NCBI GenBank assembly: GCA_021731425.1
Contig: JAKFXJ010000392.1
Location: forward strand, 1-9,177
Reading direction: 5' to 3'
Source of the DNA: Limnohabitans sp.
Lineage (GTDB): Bacteria > Pseudomonadota > Gammaproteobacteria > Burkholderiales > Burkholderiaceae_C
Length of the DNA stretch: 9,177 bases
Under the pieces are notes generated by a model. It saw only the letters and a list, made by a program, of their open reading frames with translations, ran no database searches and was not told the origin of the DNA. Below, in pieces: positions 1 through 6,577 of this stretch; position 1 is the first letter of the stretch, and every line of letters starts with the position of its first letter. Position numbers and translations under genes: made by a program.

Positions 1-685
1 GGCCAATGCCACCACACAAACCGGCCAGCGCCATCACGAACCACTCGAGCAAGGTGGCCGGTTGTTGCCATTGCCACAGCGCCACGGGCGTGAGCGCCAA
101 AGTGGCCACCACCGCCGAGGTCATTTGTGTGGTGGCCGGGTTTTCGCTGCTGGCCAGGTAGCGCGTCATCATGTTGAAGAGTGCGTACAAAAGGGCATTG
201 AGGGCCGACAGCAAGATGGCCGGGTGAAAGCCTTGGCTGCCGGGGCGGATGATGACCAGCACGCCTGCAAAGCCCACCGCAATGGCCAGCCAGCGTTTGG
301 CGTCCAGCCGCTCGCCCAGCCACCAGGCCGATAGCAGGGCGATCAAAATCGGCACGGAAAATTGCATGGCCCCGGTCTCGGCCAGCTGCAAATACTGCAA
401 AGCCCAGAAGTTCAGGCCGGTCATGGCCGCCAACATCAAGCCGCGCAGCAGCTGCAAACGCGGGTGCCGCCAGCGCAGCAAATCGCCTTTGACTGACGGG
501 GCAAACACCGCGATGGAAAAAAGCGAGTGCGTGAGAAAGCGCATCCACACCACCTGCATCACCGGCAAGGTGAGCACCAGCCACTTGGCCGATGCATCGA
601 GCACCGCAAACATCAAGGTGGTGACCGTTACCAGCGCAATGCCGATGCGGCGGTGCCGGGCGCTGTCGCTGAAAAGCTGGCTCAT
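1..685 (-). CDS. EamA/DMT-family transporter, C-terminal part cut by window edge
   Basis: The reverse strand reads open from ATG at 685 to the left edge, giving 228 residues without a stop. The protein is a chain of hydrophobic helices with the layout of the drug/metabolite transporter superfamily, whose members usually have about 290-300 residues, ten membrane segments and two EamA repeats. The first EamA repeat is complete (about residues 14-148). It includes the typical LAETGAMQFSVP segment near residues 102-112, the GER motif at about 124-126, and the GFAGVLVIIRPG ending near 149. Part of the second repeat follows. It acts in the inner membrane; the family exports or imports small metabolites, and the substrate here is unknown. 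The start lacks a clear Shine-Dalgarno sequence (CACCCCTTAC precedes ATG). It lies 24 bases after the dehydrogenase stop, so expression from the same transcript is likely. The gene does not appear as a complete open frame because its stop is outside the window. Confidence 0.88.
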   Translation of the reverse strand, partial: MSQLFSDSARHRRIGIALVTVTTLMFAVLDASAKWLVLTLPVMQVVWMRFLTHSLFSIAVFAPSVKGDLLRWRHPRLQLLRGLMLAAMTGLNFWALQYLQLAETGAMQFSVPILIALLSAWWLGERLDAKRWLAIAVGFAGVLVIIRPGSQGFHPAILLSALNALLYALFNMMTRYLASSENPATTQMTSAVVATLALTPVALWQWQQPATLLEWFVMALAGLCGGIG

Positions 686-709
686 GTAAGGGGTGAGATG
701 GCGCCGGGC

Positions 710-1477
710 TCAGCGCTTGGGCGGTGACTCCAGCCCGCCTGTGTAAAAGCGGTTGAAGGTGGGGGAGATGATCAACTCGTTGATGCAGGTGCGTGCGGGC
801 ATCTGCGCGACAAACAGGATGGCCTGGCCCATGTCCTCGGCCTGCACCATCAATTCACGTTGCGCGGCAGAGGGCGGCACGGGCCGCTTGTCCAAAATGG
901 GCGTGGCCACTTCGCCGGGCAAGAGCGAGGTGGCGCGGATGCCGTGTGTGCACTCCTCCATGTTGATGGACTCGGTCAAGGCCAGCACGGCGCGTTTGGT
1001 GGCGTTGTAGGCCGGGCCCGTCAGCTTGGATGCGTAGAGCCCCGCCCACGAGGACACGTTGATGATCAAGCCGCTTTGCTGCTGGCGCATGGCGGGCAGG
1101 ACAGCATGCACGCAATAAAACAAGCCCGACAGGTTGATGGCCACCACATCGTCCCAGGCCTCGGGCGTGACCACGTCGAAATTGCGCTGTGTGGCATTGG
1201 TGCCCGCGCTGGTCACCAAAATGTCGATGCGCCCGTGTTGGTCCAGAATCTGCTGAGCGGCTGCTTTAACGGCGTGCTTGTCGGCCACGTCCAGCAGCAG
1301 GGCCTGGGCACTGCCCACGGTCTGCAGCGCCGCCAAAGCGCTGGTGTTGGTGGCGGCGTTGCGGCCCGAGATCACCACATGCGCCCCGGCCTGGGCCAGC
1401 GCCATCGCACCCGCCAGCCCGATGCCACTGCCTCCGCCGGTGATCCAGGCGATTTGGCCTTTGAGTGATGGGTTCAT
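710..1477 (-). CDS. Short-chain dehydrogenase/reductase (classical SDR)
   Basis: This 255-residue protein has the standard classical SDR length. It has a Rossmann cofactor motif TGGGSGIG at residues 13-20, N115 in VVAIN, S143 in NVSS and the YNATK signature with Y157 and K161, so the catalytic Asn-Ser-Tyr-Lys set is complete. The usual NNAG is TSAG here (residues 89-92), a tolerated variant. It should catalyse an NAD(P)-dependent oxidation or reduction of an alcohol or ketone in the cytoplasm; the substrate is not evident. The arginine after the second strand (GRN, residues 38-40) weakly favours NADPH. I chose the ATG at 1477 over an upstream one at 1516 because AGGAG sits eight bases before it and the family's N terminus begins there. 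It is probably co-transcribed with the downstream EamA transporter gene. Confidence 0.9.
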   Translation of the reverse strand: MNPSLKGQIAWITGGGSGIGLAGAMALAQAGAHVVISGRNAATNTSALAALQTVGSAQALLLDVADKHAVKAAAQQILDQHGRIDILVTSAGTNATQRNFDVVTPEAWDDVVAINLSGLFYCVHAVLPAMRQQQSGLIINVSSWAGLYASKLTGPAYNATKRAVLALTESINMEECTHGIRATSLLPGEVATPILDKRPVPPSAAQRELMVQAEDMGQAILFVAQMPARTCINELIISPTFNRFYTGGLESPPKR

Positions 1478-1509
1478 GGGGGGCTCCTGTTCAAGTGCTG
1501 AAGCTGTCG

Positions 1510-1530
1510 GCCCCATCAGGCTGATGGGGC
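1510..1530. repeat. 21-bp near-perfect palindrome in the dehydrogenase upstream region
   Basis: The arms GCCCCATCAG and CTGATGGGGC are exact reverse complements around a single central G. The palindrome lies 32 bases upstream of the dehydrogenase ATG and on the far side of the gap from the divergent HTH gene. It could be an operator for a dimeric regulator, or a hairpin in the dehydrogenase mRNA leader. A short T run (1537-1541) on the plus strand makes it look a little like a terminator, but no plus-strand gene precedes it. Confidence 0.5.
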
Positions 1531-1661
1531 GCTCAATTTTTGTATTTAAGCAGCCTTTGCCGTTTGGCCTGCTGCTCAGGTGACATGGCTGCCGATGACA
1601 GCGCAGCGAGCTGGCACGCCAGGCGGCCCAACATGCCTAGGCGCTGGGCGCATGGTGTGCG

Positions 1662-1667
1662 TATGAT
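1662..1667 (+). promoter_or_regulatory. Possible -10 box for the HTH gene
   Basis: TATGAT matches the sigma-70 -10 consensus at five of six bases and lies 26 bases before the preferred ATG at 1694. No convincing -35 element lies 16-18 bases upstream, so this is only a candidate. The rest of the 216-base gap between the divergent genes (1478-1693) shows nothing else clear apart from the palindrome at 1510-1530. Confidence 0.25.
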
Positions 1668-1693
1668 CCTCGTTCTGAATGGATGGACAGACT

Positions 1694-2146
1694 ATGAGCA
1701 ACTTTGCAGCCCAATTAAAAACCGAGATTTCACGCATCGCCAAAAAAGAATCGCGCACCCAATCGGCGGTTCTGAAAAAGGCCCAAGCCACACACCGCGC
1801 CGAGATCGCCGATCTCAAAAGGCGCATCGCCAGTCTGGAGGCGGTGGTGCGCCGCTTGGCCAAAACACCCACCCGCTCCACTTCGCCCGTCAAGGAAGAA
1901 TCGGAGCCCCAGAGCCTGCGCTTTCGGGCCGATGGCTTGGCCTCGTTGCGCAAAAAATGGGGTTTGTCGGCCGTGCAGATGGCCCAGTTGCTGGGCGTAT
2001 CCAACCAGTCGGTCTACCACTGGGAGGCAGGTAAGTCCAAGCCCCGCGCTGCGCAGCTGCAAGCCATTGCGGCCGTTCGCAAGCTGGGTAAAAAAGAGGT
2101 GGCGGCGCGCCTCGCACAGCACGCCCAGGACCCCGCTGCGCCCTGA
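1694..2146 (+). CDS. Small protein with coiled coil and C-terminal XRE-like helix-turn-helix
   Basis: This 150-residue protein has two parts. The first 65 residues are charged and helical, with a likely coiled coil at about 28-56 (AEIADLKRRIASLEAVVRRL). After a Pro/Ser/Thr linker, residues 82-127 form a helix-turn-helix of the lambda-repressor type: the first helix is LRKKWG, and the turn and recognition helix are AQLLGVSNQSVYHWEAGKS. The family is DNA-binding; here it would be a dimeric or oligomeric regulator with the binding domain at the C terminus. Its target is unknown. I chose ATG 1694 over the in-frame ATG at 1679 because a GGATGGACAG stretch offers a weak ribosome site before 1694 and nothing precedes 1679. 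It is divergent from the dehydrogenase operon, which makes that operon a plausible but unproven target. Confidence 0.8.
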   Translation: MSNFAAQLKTEISRIAKKESRTQSAVLKKAQATHRAEIADLKRRIASLEAVVRRLAKTPTRSTSPVKEESEPQSLRFRADGLASLRKKWGLSAVQMAQLLGVSNQSVYHWEAGKSKPRAAQLQAIAAVRKLGKKEVAARLAQHAQDPAAP

Positions 2147-2223
2147 CACTTCAAAGGGCAAGTGCAGTTGATCGGCCAATGGGCCCGGCAGCTGCCACGT
2201 TGACCCCCTTCCCTAGAGCGTTT
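2147..2223. other. Gap between convergent genes, no clear terminator
   Basis: These 77 bases separate the stop of the HTH gene from the stop of the aldo/keto reductase gene on the other strand. They contain a 10-bp palindrome GGCAGCTGCC (2187-2196) but no T run on either side, so I do not call an intrinsic terminator. Termination may be Rho-dependent. Confidence 0.4.
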
Positions 2224-3264
2224 TCAGTGACGCCCTTCGTTCTGGTTGTAGCGCATGATGCGTCCGTGTCGGCCTTCCTTGTCGCGTTCGATGTCGTAGC
2301 AGTCACCCGCAGGTCCGGTGCGCCGTGCCAGCAAGGGCGTCAAAAGGGCGTGGTCCTGCGCATCGAGGCGCAAGGCTTCAATGCGTTGCGTGGCTGGCAG
2401 GTGGCGCGTGGAGGTGAAGCCCATGATGGCGCTGCCCACTTGGGGGCGGTCAATCACCCAGCGCGTGGCCACATCACCCAGGCCCACGCCATGGCGCACA
2501 GCGATGGCCTGCAAGGCTTGCAGCAGTTCCTGAAACAGGTCCCAGCCGCCAAAATCTTCGATGATCAGTTTGTACTTGGTGTGTGATCGGTTGGCCAGAG
2601 GCTCGGTGGGCTCGGCTTGGCCCAGCCAAGCATCGCTCAGCAGGCCGCCAGCCAAGGTGCCGTAACACAGCAGTTGCAGACCACGCTCTTGGCACAGCGC
2701 GACCAGGCCTTGGTCGGGGCGGCTGTCCAGCAGGGAGTACTGCACCTGCGTGCTGACCAGCGGGATGCCCGCGTCCAGAATTTCGCGGGTCACGGCGGTG
2801 TTGAAGTTGGTCAGACCGAGGTGCGCGATTTTGCCTTCGCGGCGCAGATCGCTCAGGATGCCCATGGCTTCCACATAGCCCGGCTGGGCCAGGTTCCACC
2901 AGTGAAACTGCACCAGGTCCAGCTGGTCTACACCCAGGCGCTCCAGTGAACGGTCGATGATGCCAGTGAGGTAGGCGCGGTCGCACGACGTCAGCCGGTC
3001 GTAGTCGGGCACACATTTGGTGTGCACCTGAAGCTGAGTTGCCAGTGTGGGGTGTTCACGCCGAAACCGGCCAATCAAGGCTTCCACGCCGATGTAGTGG
3101 TCGGCACAGTCAAAGGTGGTGAGCCCGGCTTCGACAAAGGCGGCCATGTCGCGCACGGCTTGGGCTTGGTCGACCTCGCCGTGGCCGCCCGCCAGGTGCC
3201 AGCAGCCTTTGATCAGTCGGGACGCAAGGTAGGCTGGAGCCAACTCGGTGGTGGAAATGCTCAT
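2224..3264 (-). CDS. Aldo/keto reductase, last gene of the TRAP operon
   Basis: This is a 346-residue NAD(P)H-dependent oxidoreductase with the aldo/keto reductase TIM-barrel pattern. The catalytic tetrad is visible: D52 and Y57 in FDCADHYIG, K83 in VHTKC, and H121 in VQFHWWN. Cofactor- and substrate-side positions N153 (LTNFN) and Q175 (STQVQYS) are also present. The C-terminal strand SAIMGFTSTRHL (about 278-289) corresponds to the usual cofactor phosphate-binding loop. It is cytoplasmic and should interconvert an aldehyde or ketone and an alcohol; the substrate is unknown. The start ATG at 3264 overlaps the stop of the upstream TIGR04076-like gene in an ATGA junction and has no ribosome binding site of its own, so translation is probably coupled. 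Its place at the end of a TRAP importer operon suggests it acts on the imported compound or a derivative of it. Confidence 0.92.
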   Translation of the reverse strand: MSISTTELAPAYLASRLIKGCWHLAGGHGEVDQAQAVRDMAAFVEAGLTTFDCADHYIGVEALIGRFRREHPTLATQLQVHTKCVPDYDRLTSCDRAYLTGIIDRSLERLGVDQLDLVQFHWWNLAQPGYVEAMGILSDLRREGKIAHLGLTNFNTAVTREILDAGIPLVSTQVQYSLLDSRPDQGLVALCQERGLQLLCYGTLAGGLLSDAWLGQAEPTEPLANRSHTKYKLIIEDFGGWDLFQELLQALQAIAVRHGVGLGDVATRWVIDRPQVGSAIMGFTSTRHLPATQRIEALRLDAQDHALLTPLLARRTGPAGDCYDIERDKEGRHGRIMRYNQNEGRH

Positions 3265-3632
3265 GGGGTTTTGTCAGCGTCTTGTGTAGGGGTGGCCAAT
3301 GGTTCAGCGGTAACGGCCGCGTGGTTGAACGACCGTGTACCGCAGCGTTTGATGACAAAGCGAGCTTTGCAATTCGGATCGGGGCAAGCCACGCGGGCGT
3401 CTGTGCTCATCCAGTCGTTGGGGTGGCAGGGGCGCTGCTTGGCGGGCAAGATGGGCAGCAGCGCCGCCAGGGTGTAGATGGACCAGCTTTGCCCCGGCGG
3501 AAAATGCAGCTGCTCACCATGCAGCTCGAAGTGGTCTCCGGCTTTGGCCTTGCACCAGCAAGGACCATCGCCTTCCCACTCCACCCGCAGGTCGAACAAT
3601 TCAAATGAGTCGTTGCCTGCGGGCTGGCTCAT
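3261..3632 (-). CDS. TIGR04076-like small cysteine-rich protein
   Basis: This soluble protein has 123 residues, no signal peptide and no membrane segment. It has the outline I associate with the TIGR04076 family: an N-terminal strand (FELFDLRVEWEG), a Cys-x-Cys and GD element (CWCKAKAGDHF, with C25, C27, G32, D33), a PPGQSWSIY segment near 45-53, a central LAALLP helix, and a C-terminal CPDPNC motif (C83, C88) followed by ARFVIKRCG. The biochemical role of that family is unknown to me. The six cysteines, four of them in two close pairs, suggest metal or cluster binding, which is inference. An in-frame extension to 3734 exists but overlaps the binding-protein gene. ATG 3632 forms an ATGA overlap with that gene's stop, and the protein's own stop forms another with the aldo/keto reductase start. 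Confidence 0.75.
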   Translation of the reverse strand: MSQPAGNDSFELFDLRVEWEGDGPCWCKAKAGDHFELHGEQLHFPPGQSWSIYTLAALLPILPAKQRPCHPNDWMSTDARVACPDPNCKARFVIKRCGTRSFNHAAVTAEPLATPTQDADKTP

Positions 3633-4669
3633 TTGGTCACGCCCAACTCGCGCGACACGCTGGTGATCAGGCCACGGTATTCGTCCAGCGCTTGTTTGGC
3701 GGCAGGCGATTTCTTGCCAGCCTCTGCCAGCCATTCGTCCTGCACAAAAGCCAGCTTGGTGCGCAGCTCTTGCAGCAGTGGGCCTTGCACGGGTGTGACC
3801 TTGACCCCGGCAGCGGCCAGTTGGCGGTCGGCGTCATCTTCCTTGGCCTGCCAGACTGTGGCAAAGCGGCGCACCATGGCTTCACCCGAGAGCTTCTCGA
3901 TGGCCGCGCGGTCGCGCGCTTCCAAGGCCGCCCACTTGGCGGCGTTCACCACCACGAACTGGCTGGAATGCGCAAAGCCGCCCGGCACATAAGACGCCGT
4001 GGGCATGTGCTGGGTCATCTTGAAGGCCACCACGGTCTCTTTTTGCTGGAACATGCCCTGGATCACGCCCCGAGAGATTTGCTCGTAGGCTTCGGACAGT
4101 GGCGAGGAGATGGGCGTCATGCCCAGCGAGCGGGTGATTTTTTCGACCGTGGTGCCGGGCACACGGATCTTGATGCCGCTGACCGCGTTCATGGAAGTCA
4201 AGGCATTTGCCTTGGTGAACAGCTGGTAGGAGCCATTGGTCCACAGGCCCAGCAGCACCGTGCCCTCGTGTTCGTTGGCTTGCGCAAAGTGCTTTTGGTA
4301 GGTGCGCCAGTAAGCCAGCGAGTTGACCACCGCGTGGTCGGTGGTGAAAGGCAGCTCGCCCATTTCGGTGAACTTGAAACGGTTGGGCGTGTAGGCATGC
4401 ACGCTGAAGGCGATGTCGGCCACGCCGTTTTTGACCAGATCAAAGTGGGCCGGTGGCGCACCCAGTGCGGGCAGCACTTGAATCTTGACGCGGCCCTCGG
4501 TGGCCTTTTCAACATCGGCGGCCCAAGGCTGAATCATTTCGGTGACCACATGGTGCGTGGGTGGCAACCAGTTGGAAAAGCGCCAAACGGTTTGGGCTTG
4601 CGCTGCCAGGGCAAGACTGCCCAGCGCCGTGATGAGCAAGGACTGGCGCAGAAAACGGGGGGTGACCAT
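3629..4669 (-). CDS. TRAP transporter periplasmic solute-binding protein (DctP family)
   Basis: This 346-residue protein has a Sec signal peptide: basic MVTPRFLRQ, a hydrophobic core at about 10-22, and an AQA cleavage site after residue 25. The mature part starts with VWRFSNWLPPTHH and follows the DctP-type binding-protein fold (GRVKIQVLPA at 59-68, NGVADIAFS at 81-89). The family's central GIKIRVPG element spans 165-172; its R169 is at the position that in characterised members salt-bridges the ligand carboxylate. The ligand is therefore probably an organic acid, but its identity cannot be read from the sequence. The protein captures solute in the periplasm for the DctQ/DctM permease encoded just upstream. 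A good AAGGAG lies seven bases before the ATG, unlike its neighbours, which fits the higher amounts usually needed of a binding protein. Its TGA overlaps the next gene's ATG. Confidence 0.94.
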   Translation of the reverse strand: MVTPRFLRQSLLITALGSLALAAQAQTVWRFSNWLPPTHHVVTEMIQPWAADVEKATEGRVKIQVLPALGAPPAHFDLVKNGVADIAFSVHAYTPNRFKFTEMGELPFTTDHAVVNSLAYWRTYQKHFAQANEHEGTVLLGLWTNGSYQLFTKANALTSMNAVSGIKIRVPGTTVEKITRSLGMTPISSPLSEAYEQISRGVIQGMFQQKETVVAFKMTQHMPTASYVPGGFAHSSQFVVVNAAKWAALEARDRAAIEKLSGEAMVRRFATVWQAKEDDADRQLAAAGVKVTPVQGPLLQELRTKLAFVQDEWLAEAGKKSPAAKQALDEYRGLITSVSRELGVTK

Positions 4670-4723
4670 GGGAAAGCTCCTTGGGTTGAGGGTGATGGAG
4701 GGGACGAAGGATTCAGTTACAGA

Positions 4724-6013
4724 TCAGGTGATGGAGGGCAGCCACAGCGCAAGAGCGGGCACGGCGATCAAGATGCCCAAGCGGATCACGTCCGCCGCCA
4801 CAAATGCGCTGGCACCGCGAAATACCACGTTGAGCGGGACCGATGGAATCTGGCTGGCGAGCATGTACACGTTCATGCCCACGGGTGGGGTGATCAGGGC
4901 CACCTCGATGAGGGTGACGATCAGCACACCGAACCAAATAGGGTCGATGCCGTAGCTGACCACCAGGGGAAACACAATGGGCAGGGTCAGCAACAGCATG
5001 GACATGCTTTCCAAAAAGCAGCCCAGCACCAAATACATGGCACAAATGATGAGCAGGAACTGCATGGCCGACAGGTCCATGCCCTGAAACACACCACCCA
5101 ACCAGGGCGTGAAGCCCGAAATGGTGATGTACTTGGACAAGACCAGGGCCCCGATCAGGATGAAAAACAAGCTGGTGGTGGTGACCGCGGTTTCGCGCAG
5201 CACCTGTGCCAGCAGATTGCGCGTCAGTCGCCCGCGTGCAATCACCATCGCGAAGGCGCCTGCAGCGCCAATGCCTGCCGCTTCGGTCGGGGTGAACCAG
5301 CCGCCGTAAAGCCCACCAATCACCAGACCGAACAACAGGGCCACGCTGCCAATGCCGCGCAAGGACTGCAAGCGTTCTGTCCATGTGCTGCGCTCGCCAG
5401 CCGGACCCGACTCGGGGTGGCGCCATGTGTACACCATGACCGCGCCCACATAAAGCAAGGCCCCCAACAGGCCCGGCAGTACACCGGCAATGAACAGCTT
5501 GCCAATGTCGGTCTGGGTCATGATGCCGTAGACCATGAGGGCCACGCTGGGCGGAATCATGATGCCCAAGGTGCCGGCCGAGGCGATGCAGCCGGTGGCC
5601 AGTGCATCGCTGTAGCCATAGCGCTTCATCTCGGGGTAGGCCACACGCGTCATGGCGGCCGATGTGGCCAGGCTGCTGCCACAAATGGCTGCAAAACCCG
5701 CGCAGGCCAGCACGGTGGCAATCGCCAGACCGCCCCGCAGATGCCCCACAAAACGGTAGGTGGCACGGTAAAGCTCGCGCGAGATGTCCGCCTCGTTGAT
5801 CAGGTTGCCCATCAAGATGAACAAAGGCACCACTGTGAGCGAATAGTTGTTGACGGTGCTGAAGGCCGTTTCTCCCACCATGAACAAGGTGGGGCTCCAG
5901 CCCAGGACACTCAGGCAGCCGACCACGCCCGTGACCAGCATGGCCACGGCAATGGGCACTTCCAAAGCAATCAAGGCCAGCATCATGGCCATGGCAATCA
6001 AGGTGGCGCTCAT
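4724..6013 (-). CDS. TRAP transporter large permease subunit (DctM family)
   Basis: This 429-residue, very hydrophobic inner-membrane protein has the usual length and roughly 11-13 membrane segments. Family landmarks are VPLFILMGN at 62-70, the CGSSLATSAAM motif at 111-121, AGTLGIMIPPSV at 146-157, FTPTEAAG at 240-247 and LITPPVGMNVY at 373-383. The pseudo-symmetric GSSxATSAA and TPPVG loops are the sites tied to sodium and substrate binding in characterised TRAP transporters. It is the transport subunit, driving uptake with the sodium or proton gradient together with the small subunit. The frame stays open upstream to 6256, but the true start is ATG 6013: the N terminus MSATLIAMAMML matches the family, and that ATG overlaps the small-subunit stop by four bases (ATGA). 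The added residues of the longer frame would only mirror the small-subunit gene. Confidence 0.94.
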   Translation of the reverse strand: MSATLIAMAMMLALIALEVPIAVAMLVTGVVGCLSVLGWSPTLFMVGETAFSTVNNYSLTVVPLFILMGNLINEADISRELYRATYRFVGHLRGGLAIATVLACAGFAAICGSSLATSAAMTRVAYPEMKRYGYSDALATGCIASAGTLGIMIPPSVALMVYGIMTQTDIGKLFIAGVLPGLLGALLYVGAVMVYTWRHPESGPAGERSTWTERLQSLRGIGSVALLFGLVIGGLYGGWFTPTEAAGIGAAGAFAMVIARGRLTRNLLAQVLRETAVTTTSLFFILIGALVLSKYITISGFTPWLGGVFQGMDLSAMQFLLIICAMYLVLGCFLESMSMLLLTLPIVFPLVVSYGIDPIWFGVLIVTLIEVALITPPVGMNVYMLASQIPSVPLNVVFRGASAFVAADVIRLGILIAVPALALWLPSIT

Positions 6014-6507
6014 GCAGACCCCCCGACGCGGCGTTTGGACCAAACGGCCATGACCGCAGAAAGCGCCATGCTCAAGGCCCCAAAGCCTGCCACCCAAGAC
6101 AGGGGAACTTCGATGTAGGGTGCCCTGTCGCCTGCTGCGCCGACCCGCAGCATGTACTGAAACAGGGCCCAAGCCAGATAAGCCAAGGCCATGCAGGACA
6201 AAATTCTGCGCAGTTCGCGCAGCGCACGCTCCAGGCCCTTTGGCGCACTCCGCCACATTTGCAAAATGCCTGCCCGCACATGCTCATCTTGGGCGGTCAC
6301 CAGCGGCATGGTGGCATAAACCAGCAAGCCCATCAGCAAGGCCGTCAATTCGTAAGCCCCGGTGATCGGGCGGCCTGCAATGCGCAAAACCACATCCAGA
6401 AAGGCCACGGCAGCCATGGCCGCGAGCACCCATGAAGCCACATGGACAAACCACAAAGCGGGTCGTGGCGCTGCTGCGGGCATGGGTTCTAAAGGGTCTG
6501 GTTTCAT
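6010..6507 (-). CDS. TRAP transporter small permease subunit (DctQ family)
   Basis: This 165-residue protein has four predicted membrane helices (about 19-43, 51-72, 101-121 and 135-156), the standard DctQ layout. Family features are the VLRIAGRPITGAYEL stretch at 40-54 after the first helix, a charged QDEHVRAGI stretch at 73-81 after the second, and a PLSW motif near 135-138. It pairs with the large permease in the inner membrane. It is the first gene of the operon. ATG 6507 is preceded by GGTGA at short spacing; an internal ATG at 6483 has no ribosome site. The N-terminal tail is rich in Pro and Ala. Gene order here is small permease, large permease, binding protein, rather than the common order with the binding protein first. 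Confidence 0.9.
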   Translation of the reverse strand: MKPDPLEPMPAAAPRPALWFVHVASWVLAAMAAVAFLDVVLRIAGRPITGAYELTALLMGLLVYATMPLVTAQDEHVRAGILQMWRSAPKGLERALRELRRILSCMALAYLAWALFQYMLRVGAAGDRAPYIEVPLSWVAGFGALSMALSAVMAVWSKRRVGGSA

Positions 6508-6519
6508 GCGTTCACCATA

Positions 6520-6531
6520 ATGTGATCACAT
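6520..6531. promoter_or_regulatory. Candidate operator: 12-bp perfect palindrome ATGTGATCACAT
   Basis: The sequence is exactly self-complementary and lies in the 70-base gap between the divergent GntR and TRAP genes. It covers the last two bases of the TRAP operon's probable -10 box and the expected start point, the classic position for a repressor site. GntR-family regulators commonly bind short palindromes next to their own gene, so the neighbouring GntR protein is the first candidate to bind here. A second, shorter palindrome, GGCATGCC, lies at 6537-6544. Confidence 0.55.
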
Positions 6532-6559
6532 AATACGGCATGCCTCTTGAATAAAGCAA
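6530..6559 (-). promoter_or_regulatory. Probable sigma-70 promoter of the TRAP operon
   Basis: On the minus strand a TTGCTT -35 (6559-6554) is followed by an 18-base spacer and a TATTAT -10 (6535-6530), which matches the consensus at five of six bases. The start point would fall near 6523, leaving a leader of about 16 bases before the ATG at 6507. The palindrome at 6520-6531 overlaps the -10 and start point. Confidence 0.5.
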
Positions 6560-6566
6560 GCGTGGA

Positions 6567-6572
6567 TATACT
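6567..6572 (+). promoter_or_regulatory. Possible -10 box of the GntR gene
   Basis: TATACT matches the -10 consensus at five of six bases. It ends only five bases before the ATG at 6578, so the start point would fall at or next to the A of the start codon and give a leaderless mRNA. The -35 side is poor: TTGAAT at 6547-6552 is too close, with a 14-base spacer. Confidence 0.35.
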
Positions 6573-6577
6573 GCCCC

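Noticed and set aside
62..727. Plus-strand open frames at the left edge
   Set aside because: They lie opposite the EamA transporter, which has clear family motifs over all visible codons and is missed as a complete frame only because its stop is outside the window.
1510..1541. An intrinsic terminator formed by the 21-bp palindrome and the following T run
   Set aside because: The T run starts seven bases after the stem, the hairpin loop would be very small, and no plus-strand gene lies upstream to need a terminator.
4713..5684. A 323-codon minus-strand frame inside the large-permease gene
   Set aside because: It is an out-of-frame shadow of the permease; its His/Arg/Gly-rich product has no recognisable domain.
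3605..6118. An 837-codon open frame on the plus strand, opposite the TRAP genes
   Set aside because: It mirrors the binding-protein and large-permease genes. Its product is full of His, Gln and Gly with no domain, as expected from the antisense of high-G+C codons, and those genes have clear family matches on the other strand.
6014..6256. An 81-residue N-terminal extension of the large permease
   Set aside because: The extension overlaps the small-permease gene out of frame and has no membrane or family features. ATG 6013 gives the normal family N terminus and an ATGA junction.
6520..6531. A CRP (cyclic AMP receptor) site at TGTGATCACA
   Set aside because: CRP sites have six bases between TGTGA and TCACA; here the halves touch, so the spacing is wrong.
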